DNA of 64,000 nt from Flavobacterium silvaticum (GCF_012911565.1 NZ_JAAMPU010000098.1:62001-126000), one strand, 5' to 3'; shown: positions 1 to 8,580, numbered from the stretch's first letter. Numbers and translations are program-made. The notes: generated by a model from the sequence alone, not told the origin.

Positions 1-319
1 TGGCTTCGTCACAAGGGCAGGTTACAGAAGAACCGCCGTCATACTCAAGTGTTGAACAGCTTGAAATGGCCTGGTTCGGACAAGTCGCCTCGAAGGCGTT
101 GTAGCCGCTTCCGGTGTAAAATACTACAATTCCACGTACGCCTGCATTCGGGATGTATTTTCCGTTTCCGGCGAATTGCAATTGGTTGTAGAGCGGCAGA
201 TTGGTGTCTATCTCAATAGAAAAAGCCACACTCGGAATGTACGGATTGTTTCGTGCAGGCCCTGAATCGTCGCATGAAACCAAAAGGCTGAAAAGAAGAA
301 GTGTGATTGCTGTTCTCAT
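1..319 (-). CDS. Rieske-like lipoprotein, C-terminus cut by window edge
   Basis: Translated from the ATG at 319 towards position 1; 106 residues are visible and the frame stays open at the edge. The N-terminus is a short hydrophobic segment ending in LLVSC, a lipoprotein signal with the acylated Cys near residue 16. The visible end has the pattern FEATCP...SSC...CPC, which resembles the cluster-binding half of small Rieske-type [2Fe-2S] lipoproteins often found beside greA in flavobacteria. The canonical CxH motif is replaced here by CPN/CPC, and the second cluster-binding half lies outside the window, so cluster binding is inferred only. It is divergent from greA and has its own -7 box at 346-353. 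Confidence 0.7.
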   Translation of the reverse strand, partial: MRTAITLLLFSLLVSCDDSGPARNNPYIPSVAFSIEIDTNLPLYNQLQFAGNGKYIPNAGVRGIVVFYTGSGYNAFEATCPNQAISSCSTLEYDGGSSVTCPCDEA

Positions 320-345
320 TAAAAATGTCAGAAATTTGATGGTGG

Positions 346-353
346 CAAATTTA
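346..353 (-). promoter_or_regulatory. Bacteroidota -7 box for the Rieske-like gene
   Basis: The minus strand reads TAaaTTTG, an exact match to the TAnnTTTG consensus, ending 26 nt from the ATG at 319. No clear TTTG -33 element is seen. Confidence 0.5.
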
Positions 354-427
354 ATTTTTTTAAATTTGGAAGGCTTATGATTGTCATATTATTATAAGCC
401 AGACAAAATAATAGGTTTAAAAAACTT

Positions 428-435
428 TATATTTG
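428..435 (+). promoter_or_regulatory. -7 box of the greA promoter
   Basis: TAtaTTTG matches the TAnnTTTG consensus. Transcription would begin near 441, about 100 nt ahead of the greA ATG, so the transcript carries a leader with a hairpin almost at its 5' end. Confidence 0.6.
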
Positions 436-442
436 CGACTTG

Positions 443-468
443 AAATCCCCTGCGAGTGGGATTTTTTT
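443..468 (+). promoter_or_regulatory. Terminator-like hairpin in the greA leader (candidate attenuator)
   Basis: AAATCCC (443-449) pairs with GGGATTT (458-464) around an 8-nt loop, and T residues continue to 468. It lies just downstream of the TAtaTTTG box and faces greA. There is no plus-strand gene upstream that it could terminate, because the Rieske-like gene runs the other way. A second short inverted repeat, ATAACG/CGTTAT (475-480/493-498), follows. A leader attenuator is the simplest reading, but function is not shown. Confidence 0.5.
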
Positions 469-536
469 CTGTTTATAACGGATGCAGGGCTGCGTTATTG
501 CCGCCCAAATGAAGAACGAAAAATAAAACTAAAAAC

Positions 537-1013
537 ATGAGTGCAGTATCATACTATACAGAAGACGGCCTAAAAAAACTCCGTGAAGAATTGGATCACC
601 TTAAAAGCGTAATGCGTCCTAAAGCGTCAGCAGATATTGCTGAAGCGCGTGATAAAGGTGATTTATCTGAAAATGCCGAATACGATGCGGCAAAAGAAGC
701 CCAAGGACTTTTGGAAATGCGAATTGCCAAGCTTGAGGAATTACACGCAAATGCCCGCTTGATAGATGAATCGCAACTTGACACCTCAAAGGCACTGGTA
801 TTATCAAAAGTTAAAATACGCAATCAGGCCAATAAAATGGAAATGACCTATACCTTGGTGGCCGAAAGTGAAGCCGATTTGAAAGCCGGAAAAATTTCTG
901 TAACGTCTCCAATCGGGAAAGGTTTGCTTGGGAAATCTGTTGGTGATCTGGCGGAAATCACGGTTCCGAACGGAAAATTGAACTTCGAGGTTCTTGAGAT
1001 ATCACGTGACTAA
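537..1013 (+). CDS. greA: Transcription elongation factor GreA
   Basis: 158 residues, the usual GreA length. GreA binds the secondary channel of RNA polymerase and stimulates cleavage of backtracked RNA. The N-terminal half is the coiled-coil domain (about residues 1-75) with the typical DKGDLSENAEYDAAKE tip carrying the acidic residues. The C-terminal half is the FKBP-like globular domain ending in a VTVPNG-like strand (here ITVPNGKLNFEVL). The ATG follows an A-rich stretch and no Shine-Dalgarno. A HIT-family gene follows 53 nt later on the same strand, and a terminator after that gene suggests a two-gene unit. Confidence 0.97.
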   Translation: MSAVSYYTEDGLKKLREELDHLKSVMRPKASADIAEARDKGDLSENAEYDAAKEAQGLLEMRIAKLEELHANARLIDESQLDTSKALVLSKVKIRNQANKMEMTYTLVAESEADLKAGKISVTSPIGKGLLGKSVGDLAEITVPNGKLNFEVLEISRD

Positions 1014-1066
1014 AGGTTATTATTTATTGTTATTCTTATTTTTTATTCCAGACAACCGATAGCCAA

Positions 1067-1462
1067 ATGTCCATATTCACCAAAATAATCGACGGGGAAA
1101 TCCCAGCCTATAAAATTACCGAGGATCAGCATTACTTGGCGTTTCTCGATATCAATCCGAACGCAAAAGGCCATACGCTTTGCATTCCAAAGAAAGAGGT
1201 GGACAAGATTTTCGATATGGACGAACATGAATATCTGGGCCTGATGAAGTTCGCCCATCGTGTCGCCAACGCACTGGAAAAAGCAATTCCGTGCAAAAGA
1301 GTAGGCATGGCGGTCATTGGTTTGGAAGTTCCGCATGCGCACGTTCATTTGATTCCGCTGAACCATATGGACGAAATACGTTTTCAGGACAAAGTCAAAT
1401 TATCACCTGAAGAATTCGAAGAAACAGTCAGGACAATTCGGTCTGAGTTGTTAAAATCGTAA
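1067..1462 (+). CDS. HIT family protein (histidine triad nucleotide hydrolase)
   Basis: 131 residues. The histidine triad HxHxH is at residues 90-94 (HAHVHLIPL), which is the catalytic signature of HIT/HINT nucleoside phosphoramidate hydrolases. The N-terminal MSIFTKIIDGEIPAYKI and the FLDINPNAKGHTL segments are typical of the bacterial HINT branch. The cellular substrate is not known for such proteins. It lies behind greA and ends just before a strong terminator at 1491-1516. Confidence 0.93.
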   Translation: MSIFTKIIDGEIPAYKITEDQHYLAFLDINPNAKGHTLCIPKKEVDKIFDMDEHEYLGLMKFAHRVANALEKAIPCKRVGMAVIGLEVPHAHVHLIPLNHMDEIRFQDKVKLSPEEFEETVRTIRSELLKS

Positions 1463-1490
1463 AATTCCTGATGAATTAGTATAAAAAAAA

Positions 1491-1516
1491 GGCTATCGGT
1501 AACGATAGCCTTTTTT
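1491..1516 (+). terminator. Rho-independent terminator after greA-HIT
   Basis: Perfect 8-bp stem GGCTATCG/CGATAGCC with a GTAA tetraloop, followed by six T residues. The stem is also preceded by an A run, so it could work in both directions. Confidence 0.9.
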
Positions 1517-1692
1517 GTTTCTAAAAATTGCTTTACTCCCGTAATTATTTAACGCTGGATTTTGTGAAATCTGCAGGCTTTATCAGATAGTTAAGGTTTT
1601 TTGACGCTATTCCATCTCTTTACTTTATCAAATAGTTAACGAATTGTTTAATTCGCTGCGGCTAACTTGTAGGGATTAAAAACTCAATTTTC

Positions 1693-4071
1693 ATGAAAAA
1701 AACTATTTTAAGCGCGTTACTCGCAATGGCATCCTTTGGGGCCAATGCACAGTTTACGCAGAATTTTGATGCATCTGCCTCAATGCCTGCAGGTTGGTCC
1801 ATCATAAACCAGGGAAGTCCCAACGGATGGACTGTTTCCGATGAAGTCGAAGGCGGCGCACACAGCGGAAACAATGCCGCAGCCATCGAGTATGACAGCA
1901 CAGTAGCACATAACGATTATCTGATTACGCCTCACATTGCGGTTACGGCAACGTCAAACCGTTTTTCATTCTGGATCAAATCTGCTTCGGAATATTATCT
2001 GGAGCCGTATGAAGTCCGTTTGTCTACCACAAACACAACGGCGGCCGCTTTTACGGTCGTATTGCAACCTTCTCAGGAGGCAAGTGAAGTGTGGACTAAA
2101 AAGCAATTCGACCTTTCCAATTATGTAGGCCAGAGCGTATATATCGCCATTCGTGCTACCGGAACCAATGAATACATTTTATATGTTGACGATGCAGTGA
2201 ACGATGCGTTCCCGTCTTGTCCTGCATCAACGAATGTTGCGGTGGGAACCGTTACGCCGGAAAACGCCCAGTTGACGTGGACTTCTTCAGCTACGGCATG
2301 GCAATATTATGTGGGTTCCGAGTCTGATTCCGCTCCTGATGAAAGCGATATCAATGATGCGCCTACGAATCCGTTTACATTAGAAAATCTTGATCCCGCA
2401 ACTACATACAAAGTCTGGGTGCGTTCAAGTTGTTCGGGATCGGTTGGAGATTGGAGCGATCCGATTGTTTTTACCACGCCTTGTGTAGCCACACCTCTGC
2501 CAACTGTAACAGAAGGAGCTGAAACTACAGATGAAGGGGAGCTTCCGGTTTGTTGGTCGTCAACTCTCGTAAGTGGCGATAATAACTGGGAAGTTACCAC
2601 GCCTTTGTTCGGTGATATAACCACAACCGCTTCCGGCGATAAAATCATCTACAAAAACTACCAGAATTCAGAGGCCTTGTTGTTTTCTCCTGCAATGGAT
2701 TATGCTAACGTAACCCAGCCGACACGGGTCAATCTATATTTGCACCGCCATGAATTTGCCGACGTAGCCGACAAGTACGTAATCTATGCCAACACGACGC
2801 CTTCTTTGACCGGGGCGACGCAGTTGTATGAGCAATTCTCAAAAATCACAAGTACGCCTGCTGTTGCGGCGACTGGTTTTTATAACTACAAAATAGATAT
2901 TCCGGCTTCATTCAACGGAGCTTCGCAAGTGTTTATCATCATCCGTGGAATCACTACTGCAGGATTTTCATCGTATGCGTTGGGTGTGGATGATTTCAAA
3001 GTGGAATTCACGCCAACTTGTGCCGAAGTAGCTTCTTTGACTGTTTCAGATGTCGAAGCGCATCAGGCAACATTCAACTGGCAGGCATCCGCATCTGCTC
3101 CTGCTAACGGATATGAGTATGTGTGGTCAACCTCTGCAACGTCACCAGACTCAGCTCAATATTCAGGAACCACTGCCGCTGGCGAACTGACTGCGACTGT
3201 CTATGAGTTATCGGCAAACACAACTTATTATGTTTGGGTGCGTTCGGTTTGTTCCGCTACCGACAGCAGCCCTTGGACCAACGTGGTTTCCTTTACAACC
3301 GCTTGTGATGCCATTACCGAATCAGCTTTGCCTTGGTCAGAAGGTTTCGAAGATCTCACAGACGTGGGGGATGAATATTTCCCTGGCTGCTGGTTTAAGG
3401 AAAACGGCGATTGGGCAAGTTCGAACAACGATAATTCAGACAATGACGAAGATGCGCATTCCGGAAATAACTTCCTTACCAATTCCTGGACTGCAGATAA
3501 CGAATACATCTGGACGCCTGGTTTTGAATTGACTGCCGGATCCAATTACGATTTCAGTTTCTGGTTCAACAGTTATGGCGATTATGATTCATGGGATGCC
3601 AGTGTGGTCGTGAATTCCGCTCAAACATCAAACGGGGCGACTCAGGTTGGCTCTCCATTCCTGTCTGTTGGAACAACGGCTCCGGATGTTTATACTCAGG
3701 CGACGAGAAGTTTCGTTCCTCAGACTTCGGGAGTTTACTACTTTGGTATAAAGGTCAATGAAGCTACTGGTGATCCTTGGTATTTGAGCTTCGATGATTT
3801 TGAATTGAAGTCGGTTCCTTTATCTGCCGAAGATTTCCAAAACCAGCAATTGGCTTTCTATCCGAATCCGGTCAAAAACAACCTGAACCTTTCTTTCAAT
3901 GAAACCATTACAGATGTTGTAGTTGTAAATATGCTCGGTCAGCAGGTTTTGAACCAAAAAATCAATGCAACCCAGGCGACACTTGATATGTCGGCACTTA
4001 CGGCAGGAACTTATTTTGTAAAGGTTAACGGTACAAATGCACAGAAGACAGTAAAAGTCATCAAACAATAA
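1693..4071 (+). CDS. T9SS type A cargo: secreted fibronectin type III / cleaved-adhesin protein
   Basis: 792 residues. A signal peptide (about 1-19, ending GANAQ) is followed by three jelly-roll, choice-of-anchor-J-like modules: about 22-170, then about 280-440 and 550-705. Fibronectin type III-like segments sit between them, with recurring TTYxVWVRSxCS motifs around 235-250 and 510-525. The C-terminus (about 720-792) is a type A sorting domain: YPNPVKNNLNLSF, then GTYFVKVNG...KTVKVIKQ. The likely route is Sec export, T9SS translocation and cleavage of the sorting domain. The cargo function, adhesin or enzyme scaffold, cannot be told. No catalytic module is seen. Confidence 0.9.
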   Translation: MKKTILSALLAMASFGANAQFTQNFDASASMPAGWSIINQGSPNGWTVSDEVEGGAHSGNNAAAIEYDSTVAHNDYLITPHIAVTATSNRFSFWIKSASEYYLEPYEVRLSTTNTTAAAFTVVLQPSQEASEVWTKKQFDLSNYVGQSVYIAIRATGTNEYILYVDDAVNDAFPSCPASTNVAVGTVTPENAQLTWTSSATAWQYYVGSESDSAPDESDINDAPTNPFTLENLDPATTYKVWVRSSCSGSVGDWSDPIVFTTPCVATPLPTVTEGAETTDEGELPVCWSSTLVSGDNNWEVTTPLFGDITTTASGDKIIYKNYQNSEALLFSPAMDYANVTQPTRVNLYLHRHEFADVADKYVIYANTTPSLTGATQLYEQFSKITSTPAVAATGFYNYKIDIPASFNGASQVFIIIRGITTAGFSSYALGVDDFKVEFTPTCAEVASLTVSDVEAHQATFNWQASASAPANGYEYVWSTSATSPDSAQYSGTTAAGELTATVYELSANTTYYVWVRSVCSATDSSPWTNVVSFTTACDAITESALPWSEGFEDLTDVGDEYFPGCWFKENGDWASSNNDNSDNDEDAHSGNNFLTNSWTADNEYIWTPGFELTAGSNYDFSFWFNSYGDYDSWDASVVVNSAQTSNGATQVGSPFLSVGTTAPDVYTQATRSFVPQTSGVYYFGIKVNEATGDPWYLSFDDFELKSVPLSAEDFQNQQLAFYPNPVKNNLNLSFNETITDVVVVNMLGQQVLNQKINATQATLDMSALTAGTYFVKVNGTNAQKTVKVIKQ

Positions 4072-4093
4072 ACAATTTTCTTGCTTTTTAAAC

Positions 4094-4124
4094 GAAAAGG
4101 CGGCTTTAACGGGCCGTCTTTTTT
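4094..4124. terminator. Terminator between convergent genes
   Basis: AAGGCGGC pairs with GCCGTCTT (one G-T pair) and is followed by a T run. It lies between the convergent T9SS cargo gene and the sensor kinase, whose stop codon it touches. Confidence 0.75.
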
Positions 4125-5271
4125 ATTGGATTACTTTGGGGAAACTCACCTGCATCACGGTTCCTTTTCCGACTTCGGATGAAAGTACCTTGATGCGTCC
4201 TTTGTGATATTCCTCAACAATTCTTTTCGTCAGCGACAATCCCAAGCCCCAACCGCGTTTTTTAGTTGTAAAGCCAGGCTCGAAGATTTTAGTGAACTGG
4301 CTTTTCGGAATCCCTTTTCCGGAGTCGCGAACGGTAATCTTAACGAATCGGGCATCTTCCTCCATTTTGATATCGAGTTTTCCGCGGCCTTTCATGGCGT
4401 CGATAGCATTCTTGACCAGATTTTCTATCGTCCAGCTGTGAAGAATCGGGTTGACCGAAACTTCGATCGCCTTATTTGGAGCCGAAAACGTAAATGCGAT
4501 ATTCGAAAACCGAGATTGCAGATAATCATATGACTTCTGTGTTTCTTCAACAATGTCAAGCGTCTCCAAAGCCGGTTCCGAGCCTATTTTAGAGAATCTG
4601 TCGGCGATAGTCTGCAAACGGACTACATCTTTCTCAATTTCGGTCACCGTTGTTTCATCTACATTGTCTGCTTTCATGATTTCAATCCAGCCAATCAGGG
4701 ATGAAAGCGGCGTCCCAATCTGATGTGCCGTTTCCTTGGCCATTCCCGCCCAGAGTTTGTTCTGGGTTGATATTTTTGTGCTTCGGTAAAAATTGTAGAC
4801 CATCAATCCGAAGAGAAAAATAATCAACACCAATGCTGCCGGATAATAAATGAGTTTGGTCAGCAACGATGAATTTCCGTAGAAAATCATGTAATTCTGG
4901 CCGTTGAGGTATTCCAGCTTTATAGGTTCGTTGTCTTTCTTGAGGTCTTCGAGCAGGTTTTTCATTGCCGTCGAATCCTTTTCAACCTCTGGAGGTAAAT
5001 TCGAGATGTTGACAATTTTATTGTTGAGCGTTTGTATAATTGGAATTGTCTTGTTCTCGCTTACGATTTGGAATTGCAACGTCAAATCGTCCTGGTCGCC
5101 GGCAAGGTTGATTGCTCTCATGCTTTGCGCCCAAAGCTCCATTTTGGCCCGTTCTTCTTGTTTCACCGTCTGGAAAAAAGAGTAAGTATAGCCCACGATC
5201 AGGATTACGATGAGGAATGAAAGCAAAATGATGAACCAGCGCCAAAGCGTGCGCTTATCGGTAAACTGCAT
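4123..5271 (-). CDS. Sensor histidine kinase (orphan)
   Basis: 382 residues from the ATG at 5271, before which an in-frame ATG at 5331 would add 20 soluble residues ahead of the first membrane segment. Two membrane segments (about 10-33, WRWFIILLSFLIVILIVGY, and about 145-170) enclose a roughly 110-residue sensor domain. The HisKA box AKETAHQIGTPLSSLIGW carries the phospho-accepting His. The HATPase part has an N box (ENLVKNAIDAM), a G1 box (DSGKGIP) and a G2 box (GWGLGLSL). No HAMP domain is obvious and no response regulator gene is adjacent, so the partner is unknown. Confidence 0.9.
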   Translation of the reverse strand: MQFTDKRTLWRWFIILLSFLIVILIVGYTYSFFQTVKQEERAKMELWAQSMRAINLAGDQDDLTLQFQIVSENKTIPIIQTLNNKIVNISNLPPEVEKDSTAMKNLLEDLKKDNEPIKLEYLNGQNYMIFYGNSSLLTKLIYYPAALVLIIFLFGLMVYNFYRSTKISTQNKLWAGMAKETAHQIGTPLSSLIGWIEIMKADNVDETTVTEIEKDVVRLQTIADRFSKIGSEPALETLDIVEETQKSYDYLQSRFSNIAFTFSAPNKAIEVSVNPILHSWTIENLVKNAIDAMKGRGKLDIKMEEDARFVKITVRDSGKGIPKSQFTKIFEPGFTTKKRGWGLGLSLTKRIVEEYHKGRIKVLSSEVGKGTVMQVSFPKVIQ

Positions 5272-5397
5272 ACAGTCGAATTTGGGTAAAGATAACAATT
5301 TATCAAAGCTTCCTATTGCGCCTTCCGACACTCCAAAATGTTCACAAAGAGTGGAAAATTTACAGTTTTCATGTATCCGGCCAGGAATCCAAATTGT

Positions 5398-5405
5398 TAC
5401 ATTTG
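5398..5405 (+). promoter_or_regulatory. -7 box ahead of the flavin reductase gene
   Basis: TAcaTTTG matches TAnnTTTG and ends 16 nt before the ATG at 5422. The upstream in-frame ATG at 5338 would lie before this promoter, so it supports the internal start. Confidence 0.5.
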
Positions 5406-5421
5406 TCTCAACGGACAGTTT

Positions 5422-6312
5422 ATGAAAAGCATTATTCCTGGCGACCTTTCGGTTCCTAAATTACACGGTTATCTGCAGGCATCTGTGGGGCCGCGCCCCA
5501 TTGCATTTGCGAGCACGGTAGACGAAAACGGAAGTCCAAACCTGTCGCCATTCAGTTTTTTCAATCTGTTCAGTACCAATCCGCCGATATTGATTTTCTC
5601 GCCATCGCGCCGCGTTCGGGACAATTCGATAAAACATACCTTGATCAACGTACAGCAAACACGTGAGGTAGTTATCAATGTCGTGAATTTCGATATGGTC
5701 CAGCAGGCTTCATTGTCGAGTACCGAATATCCGGATGGCGTAAATGAGTTTGTAAAATCAGGATTGACGCAACTTGAATCAGATTTGGTGAAGCCGTTCC
5801 GCGTAGCCGAATCTCCGGTTCAGTTCGAATGCAAAGTCAACGAAATTGTTGCTCTCGGAACAGAAGGCGGTGCCGGAAATCTTGTGATCTGCGAAGTGCT
5901 TAAAATGCATATCAGTGAAGAAATCCTAGATGCGAACGGCGATATCGACCAACATAAAATAGATCTTGTTTCAAGATTGGGCAATAATTGGTATTCCAGG
6001 TCGATCGATGGTCTTTTTGAAGTGCCAAAACCGTTGACTACATTGGGCGTTGGTGTAGATTCCATTCCGGAAGACATCAAAAAAAGCCCTGTATTTACGG
6101 GTAACGATTTGGGAATGTTAGGCAATGTAGAAGCCTTGCCGACACCTGAAGAAGTCGCTATATTTGTAAAAGAAGATTTCGAGGTCAAAGGTGTTTTGAG
6201 TGCCGATGACCAGATAAGGCAGCATCAGCTTGCCAAGGAATACATTATAAAAAACGATTTGCTTTCCGCCTGGAAAGTGTTATTAGCCGATAGATTAATT
6301 CATAAACAGTAA
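5422..6312 (+). CDS. Flavin reductase family protein (FMN-binding split barrel)
   Basis: 296 residues from MKSIIPGDL. The N-terminal two thirds match the flavin-reductase-like FMN-binding barrel: VGPRPIAFASTVDENGSPNLSPFSFFN and the NPPILIFSPS strand are hallmarks. Members bind FMN and either reduce flavins or use flavin for other reactions; the substrate cannot be read here. The C-terminal about 90 residues (after GLFEVPKPLTTLG) form a tail seen in the Bacteroidota versions. The longer reading from 5338 adds 28 residues not typical of the family and lies upstream of a -7 box. The DUF3127 gene follows after 7 nt. Confidence 0.85.
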   Translation: MKSIIPGDLSVPKLHGYLQASVGPRPIAFASTVDENGSPNLSPFSFFNLFSTNPPILIFSPSRRVRDNSIKHTLINVQQTREVVINVVNFDMVQQASLSSTEYPDGVNEFVKSGLTQLESDLVKPFRVAESPVQFECKVNEIVALGTEGGAGNLVICEVLKMHISEEILDANGDIDQHKIDLVSRLGNNWYSRSIDGLFEVPKPLTTLGVGVDSIPEDIKKSPVFTGNDLGMLGNVEALPTPEEVAIFVKEDFEVKGVLSADDQIRQHQLAKEYIIKNDLLSAWKVLLADRLIHKQ

Positions 6313-6319
6313 AGAAAAG

Positions 6320-6724
6320 ATGGAAGTTACAGGAAGAGTCAAAGTAATCAGTCCGGAACAACAGGTGAGCGCTTCGTTCCGCAAACGCGAATTGGTAGTG
6401 ACCACGGACGAGCAGTATCCGCAACATATCATGATTGAGTTCACTCAGGATAAATGTGATTTGCTCAACAACTACAACGTAGGTGAGGAAGTAAAGGTTT
6501 CCATCAACCTGCGCGGACGCGAATGGGTAAGCCCACAAGGAGAAACCCGTTATTTCAACAGTATCCAGGGTTGGAGAATTGAAAAGGCTGGGCAGGCACA
6601 ACAAGCGCCGCCTCAATATCGGCAGGCTCCTCCTCAGCAACAGCAACAATATCAGCAACCGGCGCAGGCATTTGTTCCGGCACAGAATTTCAACGAAACG
6701 GAACCGGACGATTTGCCGTTCTAA
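6320..6724 (+). CDS. DUF3127 domain protein (OB-fold-like, possibly nucleic-acid binding)
   Basis: 134 residues. The first about 90 match DUF3127: MEVTGRVKVIS...FRKRELVV...HIMIEFTQDKCDLL...INLRGREW. This Bacteroidota family is predicted to have an OB-like fold. The last about 45 residues are a Gln/Pro-rich linker (repeated QAPP, QQQQ) ending in the acidic tip EPDDLPF. That layout is strikingly like single-stranded DNA-binding protein, whose acidic C-terminal tip DDxPF recruits partner proteins. An SSB-like role is an inference from that tail. Confidence 0.85.
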   Translation: MEVTGRVKVISPEQQVSASFRKRELVVTTDEQYPQHIMIEFTQDKCDLLNNYNVGEEVKVSINLRGREWVSPQGETRYFNSIQGWRIEKAGQAQQAPPQYRQAPPQQQQQYQQPAQAFVPAQNFNETEPDDLPF

Positions 6725-6742
6725 ATAAGCAAAAATGTTATG

Positions 6743-6765
6743 CCCGGCAACTCGCCGGGTTTTTT
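6743..6765 (+). terminator. Terminator between the DUF3127 gene and aat
   Basis: CCCGGC (6743-6748) and GCCGGG (6754-6759) form a perfect 6-bp stem with a 5-nt loop, followed by six T residues. It ends 5 nt before the aat ATG at 6771. Confidence 0.85.
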
Positions 6766-6770
6766 ACGCC

Positions 6771-7406
6771 ATGTATTTTCTGACCAAAGAACTTTATTTT
6801 CCAGATCCACGCGAAACCGACAAGCATGGTCTTTTGGCTGTCGGCGGAGATTTATCACTTGAAAGGTTGATGCTCGCATACCGCAGCGGAATCTTTCCGT
6901 GGTTTAATGAAGATGAACCTATCCTGTGGTGGTCGCCTTTAAAACGTATGGTGCTTTTCTTTGATGAAGTCAAAATCAGTAAAAGCATGAAGAAGGTTAT
7001 TCGGAACGGCGGCTTTACGGTGACATTCAATCGGGATTTTCCGGCTGTCATTTCAAATTGCAGGAAATCTGACAGGAAAGGGCAGGACGGAACGTGGATC
7101 ACACATGAAATGGAAGCGGCTTACAATTCTTTGCACGCTTCGGGATTTGCAAAATCGGTTGAGGTTTGGCAAGATGAAAAGCTCGTCGGAGGATTATATG
7201 GAATCGACCTTGGACATATCTTTTGCGGCGAAAGTATGTTTTCGCTTGTTCCGAATGCGTCTAAAATTGCCTTTTTCGCTTTGGCGGCCAAACTCGAATC
7301 AGAACAATACAAGCTTTTGGATTGCCAGATCCATAATCCGCATTTGGAAAGTCTTGGATGTCGGGAAATATCAAGGGGTGATTTTTTAAGGGTCGTATCG
7401 GGTTAA
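6771..7406 (+). CDS. aat: Leucyl/phenylalanyl-tRNA--protein transferase
   Basis: 211 residues starting MYFLTKELYFPDP. Aat adds Leu or Phe from aminoacyl-tRNA to proteins with N-terminal Arg or Lys, marking them for ClpAP degradation (the N-end rule). Signatures seen: GLLAVGGDLS, YRSGIFPWF, PILWWSPLKR, GGLYGIDLGHIFCGESMFS and LLDCQIHNPHLESLG. An in-frame ATG at 6735 is rejected because a terminator hairpin lies between it and 6771. The position directly behind a terminator suggests either readthrough or an own promoter that I do not see. Confidence 0.93.
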   Translation: MYFLTKELYFPDPRETDKHGLLAVGGDLSLERLMLAYRSGIFPWFNEDEPILWWSPLKRMVLFFDEVKISKSMKKVIRNGGFTVTFNRDFPAVISNCRKSDRKGQDGTWITHEMEAAYNSLHASGFAKSVEVWQDEKLVGGLYGIDLGHIFCGESMFSLVPNASKIAFFALAAKLESEQYKLLDCQIHNPHLESLGCREISRGDFLRVVSG

Positions 7407-7454
7407 TTTGTTTGTTTTTTTAAATTAACCTATAATTTAGAAGGGTGTTAAGTT

Positions 7455-7462
7455 TATATTTG
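7455..7462 (+). promoter_or_regulatory. -7 box of the ald promoter
   Basis: TAtaTTTG, an exact match to TAnnTTTG, ending 23 nt before the ald ATG. A 9-bp inverted repeat (7401-7409/7422-7430, GGTTAATTT) lies just upstream and overlaps the aat stop; it may be a weak terminator. Confidence 0.55.
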
Positions 7463-7485
7463 TAAAAATTTATAAATCAAGCCCC

Positions 7486-8580
7486 ATGATAATAGGTGTC
7501 CCGAAGGAAATAAAGAACAATGAAAACCGGGTCGCCCTGACTCCCGGAGGTGTTTACGAATTGGTAAAATACGGCCATACGGTGCTTATACAGCAATCGG
7601 CTGGAGAAGGGAGCGGATTTGTAGATGAAGATTACATCCAGGCCGGTGCCGAAATCAAACCTACGATTGAAGAAGTGTACGCATCGGCAGAAATGATCGT
7701 AAAGGTCAAGGAGCCGATAGCATCAGAATACCCGCTGATCCGAAAAGGTCAGGTACTGTTTACCTATTTCCATTTTGCTTCAGATATCACGCTGACACGG
7801 GCTATGATTGACAGCCGAGCCATCTGCATCGCCTATGAAACAGTCGCCGATGATGATGGAACATTGCCGTTGTTGACACCAATGAGTGAAGTCGCGGGAA
7901 GAATGGCCATACAGCAAGGTGCAAAATACCTCGAAAAGCCAATCAAAGGAAGAGGTGTTTTGCTTGGCGGAGTTCCGGGCGTTCCTCCGGGAAAAGTGTT
8001 GGTTTTGGGCGCAGGGGTCGTCGGATTGCAGGCAGCTAAAATGGCGGCCGGGCTTGGTGCTCACGTTACGATTCTCGATATCAACATGAAACGCTTACGC
8101 CACGTAAACGATGTGATGCCTCCTCATGTAGTTACGGAATATTCAAGCGAATATAACATCCGCAGGCATATCAAAAACCACGATCTTATTGTTGGTGGTG
8201 TGTTGATTCCGGGTGGAAAAGCGCCAAAACTGATTACGCGTGAAATGCTCAAGGAAATGAAACCGGGAACCGTAATGGTAGATGTCGCCGTAGATCAGGG
8301 TGGATGTTTTGAAACGACGCGTCCAACCACGCACGAAAATCCAACTTATATCATAGATGATGTAGTTCATTATTGTGTCAGTAATATGCCTGGTGCCGTT
8401 CCATATACCTCGACTCTTGCTTTGACGAATGTTACCTTGCCCTATGTTTTGAAACTTGCCAATATGGGTTGGGAAGAAGCCTGCCGCAAGAATAAGGATT
8501 TGGGAAAAGGACTCAATATAGTAGACGGAGCTATCGTTTACGAGGAATTGAGAAGCCTGTTTCCGGAAGAGGTCGCCTGA
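7486..8580 (+). CDS. ald: Alanine dehydrogenase
   Basis: 364 residues. Converts L-alanine to pyruvate and ammonia with NAD+, or the reverse. The N-terminus MIIGVPKEIKNNENRVALTP contains the substrate-binding Arg of the AlaDH/PNT family. The Rossmann motif GAGVVGLQAA and the following LDIN mark the NAD site. MVDVAVDQGGCFETTRPTTHE and the HYCVSNMPGAVP segment are family signatures. The gene appears single, preceded by its own -7 box. Alanine dehydrogenase fits better than a transhydrogenase alpha subunit because of its length and motifs. Confidence 0.95.
   Translation: MIIGVPKEIKNNENRVALTPGGVYELVKYGHTVLIQQSAGEGSGFVDEDYIQAGAEIKPTIEEVYASAEMIVKVKEPIASEYPLIRKGQVLFTYFHFASDITLTRAMIDSRAICIAYETVADDDGTLPLLTPMSEVAGRMAIQQGAKYLEKPIKGRGVLLGGVPGVPPGKVLVLGAGVVGLQAAKMAAGLGAHVTILDINMKRLRHVNDVMPPHVVTEYSSEYNIRRHIKNHDLIVGGVLIPGGKAPKLITREMLKEMKPGTVMVDVAVDQGGCFETTRPTTHENPTYIIDDVVHYCVSNMPGAVPYTSTLALTNVTLPYVLKLANMGWEEACRKNKDLGKGLNIVDGAIVYEELRSLFPEEVA

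Noticed and set aside
5338..5421. 28-residue N-terminal extension of the flavin reductase
   Set aside because: A -7 box (5398-5405) lies within it, and the family starts at MKSIIPGDL.
7401..7430. Inverted repeat GGTTAATTT as a full terminator of aat
   Set aside because: The stem is AT-rich, the loop is 12 nt and no T run follows, so I list it only as a weak candidate within the ald promoter entry.
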